Source: Bacteroidota bacterium
Lineage (GTDB): Bacteria > Bacteroidota > Bacteroidia > NS11-12g > UBA9320
DNA length: 39,650 nt
Direction: 5' to 3'
Assembly (NCBI GenBank): GCA_018700895.1
Contig: JABIUV010000032.1
Span: 1 to 39,650 of the forward strand
How positions within the stretch are numbered: position 1 is the stretch's first letter; each line of letters begins with the position of its first letter. Shown here piece by piece: positions 34,801-39,650 of the stretch. The notes beneath the pieces were generated by a model that saw only the letters and a program-made list of their open reading frames with translations, was not told where the DNA came from and did no database searches. The translations under genes and the position numbers were made by a program.

Positions 34801-35600
34801 GCTCCTCTGGCTGATAGGTATACTTTGGTATTAAGTAAAGAATCTTTACCGACGTTACTTATTACTGCTTTGATAGAGTCTGCTCTATTCATCAAAGTGG
34901 GCACAGTACCTAGAGCATACATTCTGTTTACCTCTAAGTCATTATTATGTTTTGGGTGATAAAGTTTTAGTGTTGGTTTAAAAATAGACGTACGGTTAGT
35001 CATGCTATCTATACCATTATTACTAATGTCGTATATAAACTTGCTTTCATTATTGGATACGAAACCCGGAACAGAAAACCCAGTTTCTACATACCATTGC
35101 ATAATGGCTGCCTGATTAGTACTTTGCACGTAGGATACAAATACTTGCAAATTCACCTTACCTCCTGTAGTATCCCAATGGTAGGGTTCGTTGAAAAGAA
35201 AGAGCACTTCGCCGGGGGTATTGCCAATGAGACCTTTGGGGTTGTCATTATACACCTCTACCAATCCTTGTCGGCTTGCACTATCCCAGTTGAGAGCCGC
35301 GGTATCAAAACTTGCGTTTGCAGAAGCCCCAATTAAAATTCGCATATTGCAATTACCCCGTAGGGAGTCAAATGAGTCAAAAAAGAATGAGAGTGCACTG
35401 ATAGAATCATTATGCTCCAGATTGGTAAGCGTAGCCGCTGGATACGTAAAAGCAAATTTGGAGTAAGAACTGGGAACAGTGTCCGTTCTTAGAGGACCAA
35501 AATTAGCACTACCTAATAGGCCATTTCCTATCTGTGTGTACTGACCAAACAGAAAAACATTGGACAACATCAAGAGACTAAGCAGTACTTTTTTCACCAT
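31884..35600 (-). CDS. Large CARDB-like repeat protein with T9SS sorting domain
   Basis: This 1238-residue secreted protein has a signal peptide (about 1-19, ending FGQ), an N-terminal beta-rich region (about 20-340), and then six to seven repeats of about 110-125 residues. Each repeat starts like DVAV-x-x-I-x-x-P-x-x-G ([50 protein letters not shown]) and has a N-x-G-x-x-D core typical of CARDB/Ig-like adhesion modules. The C-terminus, from VYPNPSSDF, is a type A T9SS domain. It is probably a surface or matrix adhesin. It has its own -7 box and is divergent from the DUF255 gene. Confidence 0.88.
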   Translation of the reverse strand: MVKKVLLSLLMLSNVFLFGQYTQIGNGLLGSANFGPLRTDTVPSSYSKFAFTYPAATLTNLEHNDSISALSFFFDSFDSLRGNCNMRILIGASANASFDTAALNWDSASRQGLVEVYNDNPKGLIGNTPGEVLFLFNEPYHWDTTGGKVNLQVFVSYVQSTNQAAIMQWYVETGFSVPGFVSNNESKFIYDISNNGIDSMTNRTSIFKPTLKLYHPKHNNDLEVNRMYALGTVPTLMNRADSIKAVISNVGKDSLLNTKVYLSARGANSYRDSLIVTALAPYASQMVIFPNYEPVNLGTETLVVKVASDANADNDSLTKDRTVNYNRYSHNDPFAGSSGGIGFNGSTGDFVAKFYVGGTSYINQIKVDFNQAGEPFQLLVWDDDGVNGLPGTELFVSDTSMAINGTFIMPVLPRIAVSGGYFVGIRQTSGDNVSFTFQEESPVRPHTFYFAAPAGDTSWVNFDPGFNFNFNIRPRLQVANDVAVLDFISPQQGDSIQYSPSDSVSLIARVINYGYQNQGNFLVRGQLYNQFNRLETTKEQLVSILAGDTAVVDFGKISRFRLGNYRFRVTTLLGLDSVLDNNQSEIEFYFIKDYDVAVDQIFSPQNGESFDINRDPIQPAIRLANYGVRSHVDLPVTVDLLNSGNQIVHSQTKNYNLGARTTQIVAFDTLYLPLNGEYTMRAYTQLAIDSFPINDTAFAYPIVGVKRDDVLITSISEPSEGANYAKNTTITPFVNLLNDGRNDQDSVVLEVAIFTEDGARIYYDSLHKAIPFFSIKQVLFDPFLLDSFGDYTFRAIVYIADDQLRSNDTMITTFRVSADNDLKLIEILHPKGIIPIGTPSTPCEVVIQNSGLNDAVGAPVTIRIEDNTATAVYTDVINVNLSSGERDTFLYNTLDFITLGDYYVTVTNDWADETERSQTDTLRSTYITRYQRDLSVLQHNSPIDTLELSEETVPSLRIQNLGLDTLFDIRIAVTMTKAVGAEIHRDTIFVNQINPNELLDVSATTVWSWNVGGNYTFTSRLVTTDDNAANNVLSTTFVIAVRRDLAVDEVLAPLNGENIYKKSIYKPMAYFKNEGLSDLVGVEVLCDVKVGLITIYRDRKTIDLAAGDRALVEFDSSLSYPNVSQATAEFNVDNLDDQILKNDTIITTFNFVQGLSADNVLNATVSVYPNPSSDFIEIDSQEPIQNVSLTNSMGVEVWKATGINKMIMAVPLRGLAKGNYFLGIVTDGGVISKSVVNE

Positions 35601-35607
35601 ACGTGAC

Positions 35608-35615
35608 CAAAAATA
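35608..35615 (-). promoter_or_regulatory. -7 box TATTTTTG for the CARDB-like gene
   Basis: This is an exact TAnnTTTG match on the minus strand, seven bases before the ATG at 35600, the same layout as for folD and hmgA. Confidence 0.6.
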
Positions 35616-35657
35616 CTAAAATATTACGGGCAATGGTCGTGATGCAGAATATTGACG

Positions 35658-35665
35658 TAATTTTC
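35658..35665 (+). promoter_or_regulatory. Possible -7 box TAATTTTC for the DUF255 gene
   Basis: One mismatch to TAnnTTTG, nine bases before the ATG at 35675. It supports that start over the in-frame ATG at 35603. Confidence 0.4.
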
Positions 35666-35674
35666 CAGCGTTTT

Positions 35675-37765
35675 ATGACAAGAATATCCCTTTTGCTTGG
35701 CAGCCTACTCGCACTCTCATGGGTAAGTTGCGGCCCAAGGAAAGAAAACAGCCCTATGCACAGCCATACCAACGAACTAATAACAGAAACAAGCCCCTAC
35801 TTATTACAACATGCACACAATCCTGTAGATTGGCACGCATGGAATGTAGAAAACCTGAATGAGGCAAAAAAACTCGGCAAACCACTCTTAATCAGCATCG
35901 GATACAGCAGCTGCCACTGGTGCCACGTGATGGAGCACGAGAGTTTTGTAAACGAAAAAATAGCTGAGTACATGAACGAGCATTTTTATTGCATAAAGGT
36001 GGACCGCGAAGAACGACCCGATGTAGATGCTATTTATATGACTGCAGCTAATATCATTACGGGTAGCGGAGGATGGCCGCTTAATTGTTTCGCACTTCCC
36101 TCTGGCAAGCCTTTTCACGCAGGAACCTATTATCCGCCAGTTGGATGGCTCAAGTTACTCCAAACGGTGAGTGACCAATATTCCAACAATAGAGAAAAGT
36201 TAGAAACGTATGCCAATAAGCTAACGCAAGGTATTAGGCTACAAGAAACTGCCATTAGTGACAACCCAAGCGAGTCATTAGACAAAACCATTCCTGTAAA
36301 AGCAGTGGAAGGCTGGAAGAATAATTGGGATACGGAAGAAGGCGGAATGGCTAAAGCTCCAAAGTTTCCGATGCCTTCTAACTACGAATTTCTACTGAAC
36401 TATAATAAACACATAAACGACCCGTACACCGAAGCATTCCTAAAAACAACGTTAAATAAAATGGCCTACGGTGGTATTTTAGACCAAATAGGTGGCGGGT
36501 TTAGTCGGTATAGTGTAGATGAACTTTGGAAAGCTCCTCATTTCGAAAAAATGCTGTATGACAATGCTCAGCTACTAAATCTATACGCCAAGGCGTATCA
36601 ACGGTACGAAAATGACGAGTATATCACTGTAATCAATAAAACGATTGACTGGCTCCAACAAGATATGCTAAACGAGAGCGGCCTCTTTTATGCTGCTCTA
36701 GACGCCGATAGCGAAGGCGAAGAGGGGAAATACTACGTTTGGAAATCAGAGGAGCTAAAAACAATATTGGGAAATGATTATCCCCTAGCAGCAGTGTATT
36801 ATGAGGTGGATGGTAAAGGACTATGGGAACACGGAAACAACATCCTCCTACGAGAACATAGTGATGAATACATCGCCCAAAAGTTTGGTATTACAAACGA
36901 TGAACTACGTAACAAAATAGAGAAAATTAATGCCAAACTATTAGAGCAAAGAGCAAAAAGAGTAGCTCCCGGACTGGACGATAAATGCCTCACAGCGTGG
37001 AACGCCATGCTCGTAAGTGGGCTATTAGAATCCTATAAAATAACTCAAAACAAGAACCATAAGAAACTAGCAATCAATTGTTTAAACACCTTAATAAATA
37101 AGCAACTAAAACCAAACGGGATGTGGCACACTTACAAAGAAGGCACATCCACCATAGAGGGAATGTTAGATAGCTATGCGTTTATGATTCAGGCGTGCTT
37201 AGATGGTTTTTACATTTCAGGAGATGGGCAGTATTACACCACTGCCGAGTTACTATTATCACAAGCCATCGAGAAATTTTATGATGCGGACAAAGGCCTC
37301 TTTTACTTTAACCAAGAAAACGAACTCATCATACGCACGAGTGAAGTGTATGACAACGTAATACCTGCTACCAACTCTGTGATGGTAAATAACCTTGCCC
37401 AACTTGGACTACTCCAAGGCAATAACACTTACCTACAGATGGCCGAGGAAATGATAGGCAAAGTACAAGCTAACATCGCCCAATATCCGAGTGGTCACAG
37501 CAACTGGGCAACGGCACATCTCGTTTTTTCTCAACCATTTTATGAAATAATAGTAGTAGGTGAAGATGCCGAAACACTAGCTAACAGCTTGCAAGGCAAA
37601 GATCTAACCAACTGTATCATAGCTTATTCCCAAAAATATTCGTCACTCCCTATGTTTGCAAACCGATATAAAAATGGAGAAACAAATATTTATGTTTGCC
37701 AACGAGGCGCCTGTAAGCTCCCCATAAAAACAGTAAATGAAACCCTACAATTAGTAGACCAATGA
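35675..37765 (+). CDS. DUF255/YyaL family thioredoxin-like protein with lipoprotein-type signal
   Basis: The ATG at 35675 gives 696 residues. The first part, [20 protein letters not shown], reads as a lipoprotein-like signal (Cys19). The DUF255 thioredoxin-like domain follows: [20 protein letters not shown], then [15 protein letters not shown] with Cys80-x-x-Cys83, then an (alpha/alpha)6-barrel region with GGIYDQIGGGF-type sequence (here [17 protein letters not shown]), [12 protein letters not shown] and [11 protein letters not shown]. Many relatives lack a signal and start near the HETSPYLLQ motif, so export would be a variation. The biochemical role of the family is poorly defined. Its stop overlaps the methyltransferase ATG by four bases. 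Confidence 0.88.
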   Translation: MTRISLLLGSLLALSWVSCGPRKENSPMHSHTNELITETSPYLLQHAHNPVDWHAWNVENLNEAKKLGKPLLISIGYSSCHWCHVMEHESFVNEKIAEYMNEHFYCIKVDREERPDVDAIYMTAANIITGSGGWPLNCFALPSGKPFHAGTYYPPVGWLKLLQTVSDQYSNNREKLETYANKLTQGIRLQETAISDNPSESLDKTIPVKAVEGWKNNWDTEEGGMAKAPKFPMPSNYEFLLNYNKHINDPYTEAFLKTTLNKMAYGGILDQIGGGFSRYSVDELWKAPHFEKMLYDNAQLLNLYAKAYQRYENDEYITVINKTIDWLQQDMLNESGLFYAALDADSEGEEGKYYVWKSEELKTILGNDYPLAAVYYEVDGKGLWEHGNNILLREHSDEYIAQKFGITNDELRNKIEKINAKLLEQRAKRVAPGLDDKCLTAWNAMLVSGLLESYKITQNKNHKKLAINCLNTLINKQLKPNGMWHTYKEGTSTIEGMLDSYAFMIQACLDGFYISGDGQYYTTAELLLSQAIEKFYDADKGLFYFNQENELIIRTSEVYDNVIPATNSVMVNNLAQLGLLQGNNTYLQMAEEMIGKVQANIAQYPSGHSNWATAHLVFSQPFYEIIVVGEDAETLANSLQGKDLTNCIIAYSQKYSSLPMFANRYKNGETNIYVCQRGACKLPIKTVNETLQLVDQ

Positions 37766-38556
37766 GTAAGGAATATTTTGAAATAAACAAAGAATTATGG
37801 AATGCTAAAACGAGCATTCACATAACGAGTGATTTTTATGAAATGGAAGACTTTATGGCGGGTAAAAACACGCTAAAACCCATTGAGATGGAATTACTAG
37901 GCGATGTGAGAGGCAAAAAGATATTGCACCTCCAATGCCACTTTGGTCAAGACACGCTTAGCCTAGCTCGTATGGGTGCTCAAGTTACCGGGGTAGATAT
38001 ATCCGATACCTCTATTGATAAAGCTAGAGAACTAAACACCCAGCTAGGTTTAGATGTCAAATTTGTTTGTTGTAATTTGTACAGCACCAAAGAGCATTTA
38101 GATGAAGAATTTGATATCGTATTCACCAGTTATGGCACGATAGGTTGGTTGCCCGATATGGATAAGTGGGCCGACATAGTAAGTCACTATTTGAAGCCCT
38201 ACGGCAAATTTATTTTTGTAGAACTGCACCCGGCTGTATGGATGTATGATGCTCATTTTAAGACCCTCGAATTCTCCTATTTCAATAAAGAAGCTATCAT
38301 AGAACTCAATAATGGAACCTATGCCGACCACGAGGCTGAGATAGCTATGCAAGAAGTAGGCTGGAATCATCCACTTTCTGAAGTATTCACCTCTTTAATG
38401 AGCAAAAGACTGACGATAGACCACTTCGAAGAATTCGACTATTCGCCACACAATTGTTTCTTAGGTATGACAGAGCGATCACCAGGCCAATTCGTTGTGG
38501 AACACATAGGTGACAAACTGCCGATGACCTATTCATTGGTAATGACCAAAAAATAA
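37762..38556 (+). CDS. SAM-dependent class I methyltransferase
   Basis: This 264-residue soluble protein has the class I Rossmann methyltransferase motifs: [21 protein letters not shown] (motif I), [17 protein letters not shown] (motif II with the acidic residue binding ribose) and [17 protein letters not shown] (post-I/motif IV region). The substrate is unknown. Several Bacteroidota proteins of this type remain generic. The ATG overlaps the stop of the DUF255 gene (ATGA), which suggests coupled expression. Confidence 0.88.
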   Translation: MSKEYFEINKELWNAKTSIHITSDFYEMEDFMAGKNTLKPIEMELLGDVRGKKILHLQCHFGQDTLSLARMGAQVTGVDISDTSIDKARELNTQLGLDVKFVCCNLYSTKEHLDEEFDIVFTSYGTIGWLPDMDKWADIVSHYLKPYGKFIFVELHPAVWMYDAHFKTLEFSYFNKEAIIELNNGTYADHEAEIAMQEVGWNHPLSEVFTSLMSKRLTIDHFEEFDYSPHNCFLGMTERSPGQFVVEHIGDKLPMTYSLVMTKK

Positions 38557-38607
38557 AAGCTGACCACTTTTTTTTGGAATCTAACATACATACCCTTCAC
38601 TCCTAAG

Positions 38608-39381
38608 TTGAAACAAAACGAAACCATAGCTCCGCGTTCATTAAAATACATCACCTGCTTGGAGATGGTACAAATCGTCCTTGAGCGTGAACTAAGGACC
38701 GAGATGGATCACGATTTATTCAATCATCTGGGGCTTGCATCGTGCTTTATGGATCAATATTTAGATGAATTGACCTATGAGCAACAAGTAAACTTTCGCA
38801 GTTATTATACTGAACTGTATGAGTCGCTGTGGGAATGTGTTTCGTATGAGCAATTTTACGAAAGCATTAAAAACTTCATTGCAAACCACGCCTTATTTCT
38901 ACCCAGCAATGCTTTACGAGTAAGCGAAGTGTACGCACTTATAGCTTACTGCAAGTCACTTGGCATAAAGGAAGACTTAAAGAATTTTGGTTATGAGATT
39001 ATTTCGTGTGCTATTGCAAAGCATAAGGCAATTAAAAGCACCGAGATCAGAAGTATACTGGTAAGCGAGGGAGAAGCAGTATTGCAATTACTAAATGTAT
39101 TGCTTACCAACGCTTACGGTGAAAATCCCACGTTTTCAAATACATTAAACTATCTGAAACACTTAGAGCATATCTTAAATTTAGGGGATGATACCTTAGA
39201 CGTAAAACAGGATAAGATTAGAGGTAAATTAAACAAAGCAGTTTCGTGGACACATCGTATTTATTTAGCGAAATATCTTTTCGTCAAAATAATAAAAACC
39301 ATTGCCCAACATCCTATGAAATCTGCCTATTACTTCCCTGTTCTTTCATTTTATTATTTCAATAAAACAAGGTTGAGATAA
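38608..39381 (+). CDS. All-helical protein with Asp-rich motifs, possible class 1 isoprenoid-synthase fold
   Basis: This 257-residue protein starts with TTG at 38608 (MKQNETIAPRSLKYI). It is almost entirely alpha-helical. An acidic motif MDQYLDEL lies near residue 50 and a second, LNLGDDTLDVKQDKIRGKLN, near residue 190. The spacing and the D-x-x-x-D/DDxxD patterns recall the two metal-diphosphate sites of class 1 isoprenoid synthases (squalene/phytoene synthase-like fold). The second motif is the stronger hint. It could instead be an unrelated helical protein. It lies 51 bases after the methyltransferase, and no terpenoid genes are near. Confidence 0.7.
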   Translation: MKQNETIAPRSLKYITCLEMVQIVLERELRTEMDHDLFNHLGLASCFMDQYLDELTYEQQVNFRSYYTELYESLWECVSYEQFYESIKNFIANHALFLPSNALRVSEVYALIAYCKSLGIKEDLKNFGYEIISCAIAKHKAIKSTEIRSILVSEGEAVLQLLNVLLTNAYGENPTFSNTLNYLKHLEHILNLGDDTLDVKQDKIRGKLNKAVSWTHRIYLAKYLFVKIIKTIAQHPMKSAYYFPVLSFYYFNKTRLR

Positions 39382-39650
39382 GCACACACCTTCTACTCGG
39401 CACCAACCTAATGGTCATAGATCAATATCGCATGAGCAAACTGATTAAGACGATTTGCGTCGGCGAATCTGTGTTCTATATCTTCAGTGCATTGTACCTC
39501 ATTAGGCTTTACCACATTCTAGATTCCAAGGGCTAGCCTTGGAATGACGAAACAACACGTAGGGCAAAAAGAGATTCTTCGCTTTGCTCTGAATCAGATA
39601 ATGACCATTGACCTCAAAATTACAAAATAGCTCTCTGTACCTTGTTGTCA
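39382..39650. other. Gene-poor right edge with REP-like hairpin
   Basis: I see no convincing gene in these 269 bases. A minus-strand frame is open from the right edge to a stop at 39502, but its last third translates the hairpin repeat and it resembles no family I know. A gene continuing beyond the window cannot be excluded. Confidence 0.5.
39523..39545. repeat. REP-like hairpin ATTCCAAGG-GCTAG-CCTTGGAAT
   Basis: This is a perfect 9-base inverted repeat with a five-base loop, flanked as TAG-ATTCC ... GGAAT-GACGAA. The outer ATTCC/GGAATGACG frame is typical of REP-type intergenic palindromes in many bacteria. Only one copy is in the window, so repeat status is inferred. Confidence 0.55.

Noticed and set aside
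39502-39650. Minus-strand frame open from the right edge (about 49 codons)
   Set aside because: No recognisable family, and its last part translates the REP-like palindrome. More sequence to the right would be needed to decide.
1-39650. CRISPR arrays, transposases, phage or toxin-antitoxin genes
   Set aside because: Looked for on both strands. No array-like spaced repeats and no such protein motifs were seen.

Overview
The window reads as a chromosomal segment of a member of the Bacteroidota. The evidence is SusE-type and GH13 starch proteins, type IX secretion sorting domains on three proteins (CotH-like, YHYH and CARDB-like), many short lipoproteins, and promoter boxes of the TAnnTTTG type placed very close to start codons. 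Base composition is moderately AT-rich. I see no rRNA, tRNA, CRISPR array, prophage or transposase. Assignment below phylum is not attempted.

Region 1 (1-12836) is a maltose/maltodextrin locus. It opens with the 3' end of a SusE/F-like starch-binding gene and a terminator. A leftward operon carries a Nudix-like regulator that has lost its catalytic residues, a GPH-type sugar transporter and a CotH/lamin-tail protein with a T9SS tail. A rightward operon carries a BadF-type sugar kinase, beta-phosphoglucomutase, GH65 maltose phosphorylase and two GH13 lipoproteins. The divergent promoter between them contains a perfect 6-3-6 palindrome, the likely operator. Together the genes suggest surface or periplasmic starch cleavage, maltose uptake, phosphorolysis to glucose plus beta-glucose-1-phosphate, and conversion of both to glucose-6-phosphate.

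Region 2 (12977-22044) is mostly housekeeping: free-methionine-R-sulfoxide reductase overlapping an AtoE-type carrier, MiaE-like tRNA hydroxylase, then a leftward TPR lipoprotein-thrS-infC-rpmI-rplT operon. Rightward genes are homogentisate dioxygenase and a split YeeE/YedE pair.

Region 3 (22111-26447) is the most interesting part. It is a compact operon of ECF sigma factor, small one-helix protein, His-rich membrane-anchored CpxP/ZraP-like protein, MbnP-like protein, MbnH-like di-haem MauG-family enzyme, and a YHYH-domain protein with a T9SS tail. It looks like a self-regulated envelope metal (probably copper) module built around a tryptophan-oxidising enzyme pair.

Region 4 (26528-39381) contains a small LMW-phosphatase-like protein, a membrane protein, folD-queE, two tandem paralogous lipoproteins overlapping a subtilase, a 1238-residue repeat protein with a T9SS tail, a lipoprotein version of the DUF255/YyaL family, a methyltransferase, and a helical protein with Asp-rich motifs that may have an isoprenoid-synthase fold. 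The last 269 bases hold a REP-like hairpin and no clear gene.

Two genome-style features recur. Start codons often lie 4-13 bases after a TAnnTTTG-like box, so many mRNAs may be leaderless or nearly so. TTG starts are also frequent, including thrS and infC.
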